Shown piece after piece: positions 28,901 to 36,548 of a stretch of 64,000 nucleotides of DNA. A program made the translations under genes and the position numbers. The DNA lies in contig JASAOO010003541.1 of NCBI GenBank assembly GCA_030849075.1, positions 45,621 to 109,620 of the forward strand. Reading direction: 5' to 3'. This stretch comes from Zelonia costaricensis (taxonomy: Eukaryota; Euglenozoa; Kinetoplastea; Trypanosomatida; Trypanosomatidae). Within the stretch, counting starts at the first letter, position 1. The number at the start of each line of letters is the position of its first letter. Under the pieces are notes generated by a model. That model made no database searches and was not told the DNA's origin. It was given only the letters and a program-made list of their open reading frames with translations.

Positions 28901-30914
28901 TCGTCTTCTGGTCGTGGAAGATGCGCTGCACGTTCTCCACCTCGGTGAAGTACTGCGCCAGAATGCGGTCCGTCTTCTCCGACAGCAGGGCCGAGATGTC
29001 AAGCGAGTTGCCGCCCCGGTCGGGGCGGCTGCGGATGCGCTTGAAGGAGACGAGGAGCTCGAAGGCGGACTCGGCGCTGCGCAAGTCGTCGTCGAAGATG
29101 CGGTTGATGAAGAGCGACACCTCGTGGTCGAGGCTCGTCACGGATGTCAGGAAGCTCGAGAAGACGACCTGCCAGTTGTGCGTGGCGCGCTTCTCGAACG
29201 GGTCGAAGGTGAGGGTGCCGAAGGGGCGCTTGAGCTTCTCGACGTCCTTGAGGATGCGCTCGATGCCGGTCGAGTCCGTCAGCACCGTCTTCAGCTGCGC
29301 GCTGAGCACCGTCGTGTAGTACTCCACCGTCTCGATCACCTCCAGCAGGTCGGTGCAGCGGTCGGACATGTAGTCCGTCACGTCGAAGAGGCGGCGCTCG
29401 TCGAAGTTCCAGTGCTGCTCGCGCTCGGAGCTGTTGATCTCCTCCTGCACGCTCTTGTACGCGGCCTTCCACTTGACGAGGCACTGCTGCCCCTCCGTCA
29501 CCTTCGCCCGCGCCACCTCGGACGAGAGCGCCAGCACGGTGCGGAAGTCGATGTGCTCGCTCACCTTCTGCGCGATGAGCCGCGCGATCTTCTCCAGCAG
29601 GCCGACCATGCGCTCCTCGGTGGAGTAGAAGCGGGAGATAATCCACACCATGCGCAGCGCCGTCATCATGGAAAAGAGGGTGTCGATGATGGGCTGCAGC
29701 GAGCCCATCTTCGGGTCGACGCTCTGCAGCGTGCGGAAGTGCCGGTCCAGCGTGCCAAGGAACTTGACGTTGTCCTTCGACTCCGAGTACATCCGGAAGA
29801 ACTGCTGCAGCGTCGAGGCAATCATCGTCGCCGACGTGCAGTCGCCCTCCTTTGCGATCCTCAAGATGAACTTGGCCTGCGACGAGTTCAGCTGCTCGTA
29901 CAGGGCGCTGATGGTGCTGTACCGCTCACGCCAGTACTCGATCTCACCGAGCGGACCCTCCTTCTGCGGCTCCAGCGACATGGCGTAGCTGATCTCGGCC
30001 TGCCACTGCGACACCGTCGCGTCGACCTGGCGCAGCACCTCGCGGTTGTTGAGCGCCGCCTGCAGCTGTGCGTCGCTGTCCTCGAGAGAGTATAGGTCGT
30101 GAGGAATGACCAGCTTCCGCTCCGCGCCGACCTGGTTCACAAAGCCGTCCAGCTGCGTGCCAAGTCGGTTGATCCAGCTGTAAATCTCCGCGTACAGCTG
30201 CCGGTTGTTGCCGGTTGCAGCAACCGCGTCGGACGCGTCGCCACCACCATCCGGCACCGCCGCCGCCGCCGCGGTGGGGGTGACGTTCGTCGTCGCGGCC
30301 CCCGAGGAGGCGCCGCCGTTCAAGGTGAGAGACTGGAGCGCCTTGCGCTTGCCGGCGGCCTGGCCCATGTCCTGCAGCATCGGCTCGAACACCTCCATCA
30401 GGAGTACATAGAAGGAGTTGAGCGAGGGCACCTGCGTGCCGGACATCTCGTAGGCAAAGTGCATCGGGTTCAGCCGGTCCGTCGCCCAGTCCGCCGCGTC
30501 CTCGGCGGTGATGTCGCGGTGGTCGACGCGGACAAAGAAGAGGCAGCGGGTGTGGTCCTGGGCGTAGAGGGCGGAGCAGGCGATGTTGGAGTTGTACACG
30601 GCACCGGCGGAGATGCGGAGGCGCTGCACCTTGACGCCGCTCTCGAAGCCCACGTTGCGCGGCAGCGGGGCATCAGCGGCGTGCTGCTGCGGGTCCGTCG
30701 AGCGGGCATCCACGAACTCCTTTTCACGCGCCACAACGACGAAGCTCAAGTCTGCGATGCTCTCAGTGTTCTCTAGCGTGGCCAACACCGTATCCACGCT
30801 CGCCTTGTCGCGGAAGAGGTCGCGCAGGGACTCGTCGGAGACGCCGTAGAGGTTCTTGCGGATGTGCTCGAGCACCCACAGCAGGCGCGGGTCGGTGACG
30901 GTGCTGTCTGGCAT
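16938..30914 (-). CDS. Axonemal dynein heavy chain, inner-arm I1/f alpha (DNAH10) type
   Basis: An uninterrupted 4,658-residue motor protein of flagellar beating. The N-terminal tail (about 1-1400) and linker lead to six AAA modules. Walker A lysines are visible in AAA1 (GPAGTGK, K1955), AAA2 (GPTGGGKS, K2236), AAA3 (GESGTAKT, K2585) and AAA4 (GVGGSGKQS, K2960). AAA1 also shows CFDEFNRIE. The stalk is a coiled coil at about 3200-3300 and 3410-3480 flanking the microtubule-binding tip. The C-terminus, with WLSGLMVPDSYL, CRKYRWPLDRST and GVGLVF, matches my knowledge of DNAH10, the alpha heavy chain of the I1/f inner arm, better than outer-arm chains. The family usually reads GGAPAGPAGTGK in AAA1; here the fifth residue is Gly (G1948). 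The length is normal for the family. The ATG at 30914 follows a good splice acceptor. Confidence 0.93.
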   Translation of the reverse strand: MPDSTVTDPRLLWVLEHIRKNLYGVSDESLRDLFRDKASVDTVLATLENTESIADLSFVVVAREKEFVDARSTDPQQHAADAPLPRNVGFESGVKVQRLRISAGAVYNSNIACSALYAQDHTRCLFFVRVDHRDITAEDAADWATDRLNPMHFAYEMSGTQVPSLNSFYVLLMEVFEPMLQDMGQAAGKRKALQSLTLNGGASSGAATTNVTPTAAAAAVPDGGGDASDAVAATGNNRQLYAEIYSWINRLGTQLDGFVNQVGAERKLVIPHDLYSLEDSDAQLQAALNNREVLRQVDATVSQWQAEISYAMSLEPQKEGPLGEIEYWRERYSTISALYEQLNSSQAKFILRIAKEGDCTSATMIASTLQQFFRMYSESKDNVKFLGTLDRHFRTLQSVDPKMGSLQPIIDTLFSMMTALRMVWIISRFYSTEERMVGLLEKIARLIAQKVSEHIDFRTVLALSSEVARAKVTEGQQCLVKWKAAYKSVQEEINSSEREQHWNFDERRLFDVTDYMSDRCTDLLEVIETVEYYTTVLSAQLKTVLTDSTGIERILKDVEKLKRPFGTLTFDPFEKRATHNWQVVFSSFLTSVTSLDHEVSLFINRIFDDDLRSAESAFELLVSFKRIRSRPDRGGNSLDISALLSEKTDRILAQYFTEVENVQRIFHDQKTTPPLTKNQPPVAGAIHWSMSLFQRLKKPILRFQHEGMLKSSMGQQVKAKYVEASRQMKEYSTTRFMQWRDQVRVPAPASLKWNILRAEPDGTYKVNFNWAIFDIIRETKYLDRLGFEIPKGVLHITLQDEAYHAYVDALNAMLVSFNYELGALAGPERAILAAEVQELKQALEPGFRDINWTSLSIPDFVNNCEKAITKFRNVSREVRKSADSLQTQVVNKIASTRLIPDYRDFLQAGGELPELQTLVDIIERRRVEQLERCVRAYRTAKPLLTKVESQLLGTHTGKCASLASYYSHWEQRIWRALTTMVLKSLASFAKLVGYTTSSRASARPPPLFKVTILLTSEPTYTPQQQEITTAFYKIQAGVIETTKQFQRWMRGTCLEFTQGEIIPRPAEEDYETLFTYYQDIYNLPQVYKLQALVNRTIQTHLGALATNIKMLQRYRFVFLADKKISVEQQAKSQLQWIDYDAKFQLYFNMIHDFDEESHVHDFGFMRCDETPFYTELVEHVYQWVAMEGAQLNDTVRARMMQRYNTIKKINEDLVRPCDNIADLKFVLEVMHNARTSSLEVEQAVREIEYVYSSLQHYGVVLDAEEVNLAMSLLDMWSCTLARVHQTGVALEPRKVQFRELTMQEVARFLGEGKKVLQEFRSTGPGRAGVDLVVGNEAKKQWRQRLTELQLKRDQLVKAEKLFDLPLTTHTALQQLNEELTKVETVYDLYEQWTSDLRRWNRSSWKDLLLADLEATTEERAKQARVLGKQYSAVEPFSAVHQLILNFQSSLPLLAKLKSPALKARHWTELMKVTGKDFNYEQINLSELIAMELFRFTDEVDRVVLAAAREQGIEQEIRAIKQYWAEKVFTPVPYAPRKGAARCDVLTDTSEIQEAVDDNTLKVQSIANVKWAQPFIEEVKTWERRLSVMSDVLGVWVTVQQKWQYLESIFKGNEDIVQQLPKEAAKFNDLDKKFVRIMNDTSASPNVSQCCNVAGRLEELRFLEEKLEECQKDLSNYLETKRCLFPRFYFISDDELLSILATSSAKAVQDHMLKMFDNCARLIFKSERDETICGVESQEGERLDFGTPVKTEGRPVEEWLQAVLDESRQTLHDILKAGVFHYPKMQRLEWVKQYHGMVTLTGAKVFWTYEVEYAFSQVRKGKRGAVKELSASLSRQLIDLVAEMDKDMDKQYRKKINTLIIVDVHGRDIVDRFVRDSVTDAREFDWESQLRFYWEKAVDTCMIAQCTGRFRYGFEYMGLNGRLVITPLTDRCFMTLTQALTFCLGGAPGGPAGTGKTESVKDLAKAMAIQCVVFNCGEGLDYKAMGTIFSGLSQTGSWGCFDEFNRIELPVLSVVSEQLRSIQAALRAGDKEFLFGDSVIRLVPTVGTFITMNPGYAGRVELPDNLKALFRPVVMVVPDMELIAENMLFSEGFTTARELARKMVTLYSLARGQLSKQHHYDWGLRALKAVLVMAGQLKRGSPELSEESVLMRALRDMNAPKFIAQDEPLFKGLMGDLFPGLDPTRVPQENLAKASTSVLKERGFQINPRQIDKVVQLYETMQTRHTSMVVGPTGGGKSTVIDALCKAQTELGLVTKSYVINPKAQPTSALYGMMDPMTRNWTDGIFSSIFRSINKPAEGTERERRYVIFDGDVDAKWVEDMNSVMDDNKLLTLPNGERIRLHPQCSLLFEVGDLQYASPATVSRVGMVFLDPINLGWKPFMHAWKMRRPRDEQETLTELVDQFVQPLINFVLDGADEEGTMSTPPRLVLPTNALNMVKQLTTMLYTVSPKDTSLEPRALQSVFIFACVWSFGALISTGPDRQRFDAFLKRISGWNLQDVGDNFLTRFVGSGSLPEARTMYDYFFDLQDSRWKPWNVLVKPFERKPGQQFSSLLVSTVDTERNMWLLNKIVLNRSPLMFVGESGTAKTVTIQSYLQHLKWTSMHAGESGADIGVSGGEGGGDDVHLEAMLLEMNFSSRTTSLDAQRTMEDNIEKRTNTVLGPPAKKRLIVFVDDINMPRVDLYGTQQPIAFLKLLIESHHWYDRKDLLFKNVRDTQFVAAMAPPGGGRNALDPRFVSLFTVFNILFPQDEAIHTIYQQILADAYKTLPVEADFATTITTMTLQLYVNLVSALPATPAKFHYIFNLRDLSRVYEGLCRATPAKFPTSGSLVRLWRNEVVRVFVDRMADEDDKAFVCDLIEKQVSHHFPRDTVAVMQDPLLLGDFGDFVPDNEFEPLHIYEDFGPTYDLARRLVESVMEEINTPVKKIDLVMFDMALEHLLRITRVLSLPRGHCLLVGVGGSGKQSLTKLAASICKMGVFEIVLARNYGEDAFREDLKKLYQSVGVMREKMIFLFMDGHVKEEGFLEHINNLLASGMVPALFSEEEKEPLYASVTEDVEAAGLAPSKDNKWTAFIARCRDNLHVVLSMSPSGEALRTRCRNFPSLINNTTIDWFQKWPAQALEAVGRKVLAEEALPNELRTPIVEHMVQVHLTADKLSSRYQNELKRHNYVTPKNYLGFLANYAKLLVTRREDIDDIVKKFTIGLEKLQHAEAEVKVLKEELAEKEVTLREKQEINAQMTREITEQKQKNQVRKEESLKMEEELNIQNAEIEKESAEAQVVLEAAMPALEEAMEAVRHIDPKSITELRSFAKPSVNVVAVVRMVCIVKGVPATWESGKIMMGQADFIRSLVDIDTLTPTLNQAKMNEINKVLKEFPVNSNDLKKVSMAASGLMIWVEAMKQYWNVAKEVFPKQERVRQLQKAKETAERQLQACRDEIDRLTESLRRLEQQLEAGMAEARQLQEEKSVMERRLNAAHKLIDGFSSERVRWTEEKTLLSASRSRLVGDCLAGAAFLSYLGAFTYPYRHEALESIWVPDLRARGIPLTEGFDVRQLLTNDVAVSQWASDGLPSDALSVQNGILTSVSTDYTGKGKRAGKIRFPLCIDPQMQAVSWIKRQHQGNPRFETATFSDPDFLKKLEFAIQYGNPFLFENVDEFIDPIIDSVLDPQFRYESGQRLIRIGDKDIPWDDNFKLYLCTKLPNPNYAAEVFGKTLVINYGVTEDGLEAQLLNYVVASERSDLQRQSEELVQTMAESRAQLKELENTLIRELTLATGNILDNDDLIATLENTKSSATEVEQKLRQAQETARTTEESRQQYRPAAKRGAVLYFIISELSAINPMYEYSLSAFLYDVFGHSITKSDASFEIQDRLRNIIQTLTYNLYTYVCMGIFAKDKVMLSFQMAVRLLGQEGRIVQNELEFFLRGCVLASKSFPPNPAPWLTERQWNDVCKLAASVDVFEHLTEDVTANVAEWQAWTALDRPEELDGNPIPCGYANKVTAFEMLCLLRCFRSDRVYGAVTNFIAACDLLGEQFVMPPILRYKEVLEKSSSMSPIVCIVSPGANPTDEIVKLAVKEVGLDKMRSISLGQGQGEEAMRLVEVGATRGHWVLLQNCHLLAVWMKDLEKMLEKMDSSQVHEQFRLWLTTEPSEQFPMGILQRSLKVVNEPPNGLKMNMKNTLSKVTEDQLDVCPHWAFRPLVFTLAFFHAVVQERRKYGKIGWNVVYDFNETDFTVSMRLLDTYLTKAYLNKDPLPWETLRYLVGEAMYGGRVTDGMDRRIVQTYLAEYFGDYLFDTFQPFHFFVEPGVADYCLPAGSTDPEKKVTLVQMVAQVDSFPNANAPDVFGLHPNAETGYLRHSTETLWASLIELMPRVSSVAVGEETRESKLTKFTEEILVQIPQPFDIKAVMRKETERATAAGYDAVQPTQVVLLQEMERWNKLVQVMTSSLKELKKALAGVIGMSSELDELASALDNGQLPPAWRRYAPATRKNLGRWIAHFQRRYQQYLLWNQNGEPKCVWLSGLMVPDSYLSALVQVTCRKYRWPLDRSTMMTTVTTFARSEDVTAAPEDGAYVSGLYLEGARWDAERRALAPQFKKQLIAELPVMQIVPTETSRVKTVGTFKTPVYVNGDRRSAAGVGLVFMADLPSDVHPSLWVLESVALLLDSDD

Positions 30915-32025
30915 TCTCGCTTGGGTCTAAGGAGAGGAAGGCGTGAGGGAAGGGAGTGGGCCGGTGGCAAGAAGGCGGGAGAGAGTCGGGTGAGTGGGTG
31001 CCGGAGCGCGTGCACGCCACCAACACCGGAAGTGAAAAAAAAAAACGAAATGAACCGAAAGAAGGACGCAGGTTGCTCGTAGAGGCGGTTTTTGGTACGG
31101 CAAGCTGCTAACCAGCCCGCGTGCTTCGCTCGTCGATGCGGTGATTGCACTTACAATTTCGCCAGTTCACGTTGGCTGTGGTGGTAAGGCGGTCGCGTGC
31201 GGGGTCACACGTCGTGTGGGGCGTAGCACGTGAAGTGGCGGTGATCGTGACCGTTGGGGGTGCACGAGGGCATGAGGCGAGGAAAGCGAAGGTGTGGTGA
31301 AGTGAGGAAGCAGGCACGGCTGATGGCGCACGGCGAGCGTTCGCTGCAGCGTCGCTTACATCATCCCTTCGCGGCGCTCGGCGCAGAAGGACACACACAC
31401 ACACACAGAGCACGGTATTTGCCAAGGTGTGCGGATAAAACAGAAACGAAATCAGTCATCGGCGCAGCAATCTCTTGGCATGCACCGGCGCCTGAGACGT
31501 CACATCTCAACGGCGTCTTTGCATGGGGTTCTTCTTTTTGTGCGTATTCTTGCCGGTGCCGCTGACGTTGAGCAGCGCATCGGTTTCACCTTTTTCTTGC
31601 AGCGGACGAGGCCTCCGATGCCACTCGCAGCAAGAAGAAGTGAGCAGAGAGGACACAAGCACGTCACACGGGGTGACCCGCCAACGAAAGGAGTTCCAGC
31701 TTCGAGGCGTCCGAGGCGTCCGAGGAAAGCAGCACCGCCGTTGCAGCACGGGGAAGAAAGAGGTGGAGAGGGGACGGCCGCGGGTTCCATCTGCGCGTCA
31801 AACACGCACACACACACACCGACATGCACAGTTCGCCGCATCGCAGCCGTTGGCCGTCACACCAACTCTGTGCTCGAAGCGACCCCCCCCCACCTCAGCT
31901 GCGTCGGAGGAGGATGGACACACTCGCACCAGAGACCAGAAAGAGGCGAAGGAAATGCAGGCAAACAGCGAAGAAATGACAAATACGGGCAGCGGCTGGC
32001 AAGTGCTGCATCGACTCTACATGGT
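30915..32025. other. Non-coding spacer, about 1.1 kb
   Basis: No gene is seen. It contains the dynein splice signals, a CA repeat at about 31391-31406 and another near 31805-31820. The other frames are low complexity. Confidence 0.5.
30927..30958 (-). promoter_or_regulatory. Candidate trans-splice acceptor for the dynein gene
   Basis: On the minus strand a pyrimidine-rich tract (plus 30931-30958, purine-rich) ends in CCTTAG, with AG at 30928-30927. It leaves a 12-base 5' UTR before the ATG at 30914. A second pyrimidine block with a T run lies further upstream at about 31034-31045 (plus-strand A run). Confidence 0.45.
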
Positions 32026-34176
32026 CTACGACAGTGCCGCGAGCGCTGCGTCGTAGGCGGCACGCAGCCCAGCGTCAGCGAGAACGCTGTAGGCGTCGCC
32101 GACGCGCTGGAACGTCTCCAGTGCGGCTCGGCGGTGCTCCTCTGTGGCGCCGACGAGGCGGTCCGGGTGGTACTGCAGGGTGAGGCGGCGGTACCGCTGC
32201 CGTATCTCCGCCTCCGTCGCACTCACCACTACGCCGAGGACGTCGTAGTGCGTGGGTGGCGCGGGGGCGTAACGGCGGTCCGTCGACGTGCCCGACGACG
32301 GCGCATCCGACCGCTCGCTGGACCAGTGGTCGCTGTCGGCGGCCGCACGGGCAGGCGCTGCTCGCAGCGGCGGTGAGGGCCACCGGCCCGGCGCGAAGAC
32401 GGGGATCGTCTGCCGCCTCACCTGCGACGCATGTTGCGCGGCGTGGTAGCGCGTGCGCTGTGCCTGGAGTTCCGCAAAGGCGGCCCCGACGCGTAGCTGC
32501 TGCAGCGCTGCTGCCGCCGCGTCTGCTGCCGCCTCTGCGCTGCGCCCCATCATCGCCAGCGCATCGGCGCGAAGCCGCAGGGCGAGGGCGCAGTGCGGCA
32601 TAAGTCGCAGGCACTGCGCCGCCTCCTGCACCACCTCGAGTGGCTGCCGGCGCATCCACTGCGCCTGCGTGCGCAACAAGAAGAGCTCACCTCGCACGAC
32701 ACCAACCACCTCGGGCATGCGCAGCATCTCCACCGTCACCGCGAGCGCCGCCGCGAAGTCGAAGCTCGCCATCGCCGCCTCCAGCCGCTGCTGCTGTGCC
32801 TCGAAGGCGAGCACGAACTCGGCGAAGAGGCGCGCCGGGGCGTACGTGGGGCTGAGCCGCAGCACGCGCTGCAGCAGCGCGGCGGCGATGTTCAGGTAGG
32901 CGTTGCCGGACATGAAGGTCGCCTTGGCCAGCAGCGTCGTGGTGAAGACGTAGTGGGAGCTGCTCGACTCCAACAGCTGCGCGTGCTCGACGGGGCCCGC
33001 CGCCAGCACCGCGTGCGACGGCGGCTCCGACAGCGCGGCGACATACGGCAGCAGCAGCGCCCGCGCCGCGGCCGCGTCGCCCAGCTCGAGGCGCACAAAG
33101 GCCAGCATGGCGCACAGCGGCGTCGCGGCAACGCACTGCTGCGCGGCACTGCAGCGGTCGATGTGGCCCACCCCTTCGGTCCAGCGCCTCGCTGCCACCG
33201 CCAGCCGGAACGCCGCGAGCGCCGGGAGGGCGGCGCGCCACGCCGTGAAGGACGGCAACAGCGCCACATCCTCCACGACGCTCGCCTGGTCCAGCGACGC
33301 CGGCAGCCCGTCCAGCAGCTCCGCCGCGTCCGTGTACTTTTCGCGCACCACCAACGCAGCGACGAGGGCCTGGGCAACGCGCCGGTGCAGGCTGTCATCG
33401 GCGCCGGCATCAGCGGGGCGAAGAGGCGACGTCGTCCGCAGCGCTGCCGGGGCGTCGGCTGGGTGGGGCCGACGCAGTGCCGCGAGGCTGGCAACGCCGT
33501 CCTCGCAGCACTCCTTGTAGCGCATCAGCGCTGCACTGCAGAGGCTACGGTAGCCTAGGAGCACCGCGTGGCGCTGCTCGTCGTCCGTCGTGCTCGACGC
33601 AGCACCGGCGCCCTCTGACCCAACGCACGGGAGTCGGGCGGAGACCACAAAGTAGAGCTCAACGTACTGTTGCTGCGACAGGAGCGCGGCCATTGCGTCC
33701 GCCGTGGTGAGGGCAGATGATGCGGCCATGGCCGCTGTAGCAGACGCGCCATCGTGCACGGACTGCGGTGGAGAGGCGACCGAGCAGCACACCTCCGCCG
33801 CATCACGGTGTGGAGTTGGAGGCAGCAGGGGCGAGGACGAGCGCGCGACGGGCTTCAGCCACGGTCGGTTGCCCGACGGGGTGGAACACGCAGCTCTTGC
33901 CGTGGCTCGGCGCGCAGCGTCCGGCCTCTGCCGTGGCTCGCTGATGGGCGAGAAGGCCTCGAAGGGGGAGCACGGGCTGCTGTTCTCATCGCCCTGCGAA
34001 GGCGCACCCGCCTTGCGCAAGACAGGCAGCCGTATCCCAGGCGGTGACAGACGTGGAAAGACGCGAGACACGCCGCGTGCGGCGGCGGGACTGAGGGCGG
34101 GCACCGGCTCGACAAGGTTGGAGGTCCGCAGGTGGACAGAGCGAGAGCTGCCGCGGTTGCCGCTACTGCTGTGCAT
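32026..34176 (-). CDS. TPR protein with a C-terminal J domain (DnaJ/HSP40 family)
   Basis: A 716-residue protein. The ATG at 34176 is the first true methionine; the frame extends a little further, but the upstream candidate codon is TTG. Residues 1-170 are Ser/Pro/Arg-rich and look disordered. Residues 175-600 are Ala/Leu-rich paired helices of the TPR type. A Ser-rich linker leads to a J domain at about 645-710, with PTHYDVLGV, the essential H670-P-D672 in LQYHPDR and FQRVGDAYSVLAD. The J domain stimulates Hsp70 ATPase. The TPR-then-J order is like DNAJC7/TPR2, a co-chaperone that recruits Hsp70 and Hsp90. The TPR motifs are diverged and I cannot count them reliably. The protein is likely cytosolic. 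Confidence 0.82.
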   Translation of the reverse strand: MHSSSGNRGSSRSVHLRTSNLVEPVPALSPAAARGVSRVFPRLSPPGIRLPVLRKAGAPSQGDENSSPCSPFEAFSPISEPRQRPDAARRATARAACSTPSGNRPWLKPVARSSSPLLPPTPHRDAAEVCCSVASPPQSVHDGASATAAMAASSALTTADAMAALLSQQQYVELYFVVSARLPCVGSEGAGAASSTTDDEQRHAVLLGYRSLCSAALMRYKECCEDGVASLAALRRPHPADAPAALRTTSPLRPADAGADDSLHRRVAQALVAALVVREKYTDAAELLDGLPASLDQASVVEDVALLPSFTAWRAALPALAAFRLAVAARRWTEGVGHIDRCSAAQQCVAATPLCAMLAFVRLELGDAAAARALLLPYVAALSEPPSHAVLAAGPVEHAQLLESSSSHYVFTTTLLAKATFMSGNAYLNIAAALLQRVLRLSPTYAPARLFAEFVLAFEAQQQRLEAAMASFDFAAALAVTVEMLRMPEVVGVVRGELFLLRTQAQWMRRQPLEVVQEAAQCLRLMPHCALALRLRADALAMMGRSAEAAADAAAAALQQLRVGAAFAELQAQRTRYHAAQHASQVRRQTIPVFAPGRWPSPPLRAAPARAAADSDHWSSERSDAPSSGTSTDRRYAPAPPTHYDVLGVVVSATEAEIRQRYRRLTLQYHPDRLVGATEEHRRAALETFQRVGDAYSVLADAGLRAAYDAALAALS

Positions 34177-35043
34177 GAAAGGCGGATTGGGCAAAGAGAG
34201 ACAGGGGAGGGTCCACGACAACTTCTGTGCCCGGTGCGGCAGGGGGGGGGAGGGGTGGGGGGTGGGGGGGCGTGTGCTGTGGGCCCTGGGCCGGTGCTGG
34301 TGCAGCGGATGCAGGGCCGTGGAGCTGGCGCGCTGTTAGAACGTGACGGAGGGGAGATGGAGAGTGGGATGCGGTCCTACACACGGCGCGGTTGCGGGCA
34401 CTCACCATGCAGCCGGCGACCGAGCCAGAAGAGCGATGAAGGGGATGTCCGCACGGCAGCGGCGGGGACGCGGCCGGGGGCATGCCGCACAGACGTGCTC
34501 GGCGGACAGAAACCGCGGAGACCGCAGAGACGATTGCCACAGACGGGGCCAGTCACTCCCAGCGGAGTGGTCCCCGGGACGAGGGACACCTGCACCGTGC
34601 ACGGATCTCAAAGTTGCCTGGCTCACGACGTATGAAGGTCGGCCGCTGCGAGCTTCTGCAGAGAAGCAAACGGCAGGCCACGAAAAACGACACCGGACGC
34701 TCTCCTATTGGACGCCTTTGTCTTGTTTCTTTTTCTTCTTCTTGCAGCGCTGGATTACAATACGGCACGTACAACAAAACCCACACACACACGCACGCAT
34801 GGCACGCGTCCAGCACGCATGCCGGCCTTCGCACGAGTCCTCGCGGGCCGCGGCGGCGCCTCTCACAGTCGATTGCGGACGAGGCTAAAGCACAGCTCTC
34901 CCTCCATCGAGGCCAGCGGGTGCCTCCACGACGGCAATGCCTCCCTCGTCCTCCAGCATGGACGCACAGAAGCGCACATCGTAGCGCACGACTGCTAAAC
35001 CGCGTCGCGAGGACCACCTTCACCGTGCCCCACAGCGTCTTGC
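34177..35043. other. Non-coding spacer, about 0.87 kb
   Basis: No gene is recognised. A G-rich plus-strand block at 34240-34270 gives a C-rich pyrimidine tract on the minus strand just upstream of the J-domain gene and could be part of its splice signal. A short CA repeat lies at about 34782-34795. Confidence 0.45.
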
Positions 35044-35385
35044 TCAGGAGGTCCGGGCACGCTTGCGGCTGGCGCCGAAGCCCTTGCCGTCGCCGCGCGT
35101 GTCCTTCGCCTTGGACACCACCTCGCCAGCACGGAGAAGTGCTGGGCTGGTCTGCAGGGCGTCCGGCAGCTGGAAAAAGACGATGTTCGAGCCGCGCACA
35201 AAGACCGAGTCCATCTTCGTCTCCTTGCCGCCGCGGGTCGTCTTGGTGGCGTTCTTGAGCAGTACGTTCATGTTGTTCTGCAGCTCCTCCACCGTGCCGT
35301 GGTACACCTCGCCGGTGGCCACTTCTATGGAGACGTCGAGGTGCAGTGCGTCGAACAGCACCTTCATCGGGATACTCTCCGCCAT
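35044..35385 (-). CDS. SmD3: Small nuclear ribonucleoprotein SmD3
   Basis: A 113-residue Sm protein. The Sm1 motif is seen in [28 protein letters not shown] region residues (about 7-36, with the conserved Gly and the NNMNV segment at about 37-41). The Sm2 motif is [11 protein letters not shown] at about residues 62-72, the form typical of D3 (FVRGSNI). A short basic tail ending RKRARTS follows. SmD3 is one of seven proteins that form the ring on spliceosomal snRNAs; in trypanosomatids the complex serves trans-splicing of the spliced leader and the few cis introns. The ATG at 35385 gives MAESIPMKV, a normal SmD3 start. The protein is a little shorter than the human one, lacking a long Arg-Gly tail. 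Confidence 0.92.
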   Translation of the reverse strand: MAESIPMKVLFDALHLDVSIEVATGEVYHGTVEELQNNMNVLLKNATKTTRGGKETKMDSVFVRGSNIVFFQLPDALQTSPALLRAGEVVSKAKDTRGDGKGFGASRKRARTS

Positions 35386-36548
35386 CCTGGCTGGCTCGGA
35401 AGTGAAAGTGCGCGCGGGTGAATCGAATGGTGAATGTAGCGGTCGTCCCGGCGCGTGCGCGGTCAGGAAAGGGTCCCTCACTTTCGTGGTCTACTCGACG
35501 GCTGCAGTGCTGAGGCTCAAGCGAGGCACAAGCCGCGTGTTCCAAGTCGAGCCTTCGCCGCGGTGCTGCGCGCTGAGGTGCTTCTGGCAACCGGCTTTTT
35601 CCGTGTGCTGTGGAGCGAGAATGTCGGCGATGTGCGACGGTGTGAATCCAAGCACGCACATGCGAGCAAGCGGGCAGTGGAGGGAGGGAGGATGTTGAAG
35701 GTGGGACTGGGCCATCAGAGTGTTGGGCGGGGCCCTGGCGTACAAGGGTCAGGCGCACTTTGAATTCCGCCGGTGTGAGGTGGAGAGCTTGGCCAGTGGA
35801 CGGCGAGAGCCTCACCAGCTGGGCCGTTCCAGCATCTACCCACGCAGTGCCGGTGAACAGACGGACGGATTGCGCTCCCTCTCGTCTACCGTGAGGAAGA
35901 ACACGTGGTTGCTTGTTTCCGCACGTCTGCAGGCAGTTCTTTTGCTTAGTTTTCGTCGACACGCTGTAGCGACTGCGTTGAGCTCTTGTTCTCTCTTGGT
36001 GTGGATGTGTGTACGTGGGCGGGTGCGATAACAGCGCCTTTTCGTGTGCCGGCGACGTGGCGTCGCCATAAGGCGATCCCCGCGCTCCCTTCCCCCCACC
36101 CCCTCCACGAGCGGAGGTGCATCGCAAAAGACACGGGAAATCAAAAGGAACACTGAGACAGGACCAACGCACAGAAACCAGCTCAAGCATCAACATCAAC
36201 ATCAACGTGCTCCATAGCGGTCAGGCACGCAGGCCGCCACACACCCACGCACACGAACACACATGCCAACGCGCGGTCATGCGGCTTCGACAAAAAAAAA
36301 AAAACGGCACAACGACGAAACGGGCCGAAGGAGCCGAGGCGAGCTCCGCGCGCGCGCTGAGGTTCGCCGAGACGGCAAAACACGAATTAACGAGGATGTG
36401 CGGAGTCTAGACGGAAGCGTGGCTGCAGCGGGAGCATCCAGCTCGCATGCACGGGGAGGGGGGGGCACCGTGCGGAGATGCACGCACTCCTGAACAGCTG
36501 CTCGGGCGTGCCCGTGTGTGGGTGTGCGTCTGAGCGGGGCTAGGGGCG
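35386..36548. other. Non-coding spacer, about 1.2 kb
   Basis: No gene is supported. A pyrimidine-rich minus-strand stretch just upstream of SmD3, followed by AG at 35396-35395, is a possible splice acceptor. An A run of 14 is at 36291-36304. The rest has no coding pattern. Confidence 0.45.

Noticed and set aside
26520..30095. A 1,191-codon plus-strand open frame
   Set aside because: It has the same antisense position within the dynein gene and the same biased composition.
34553..36205. A 550-codon minus-strand frame covering SmD3
   Set aside because: It overlaps the conserved SmD3 gene in another frame and shows no family pattern.
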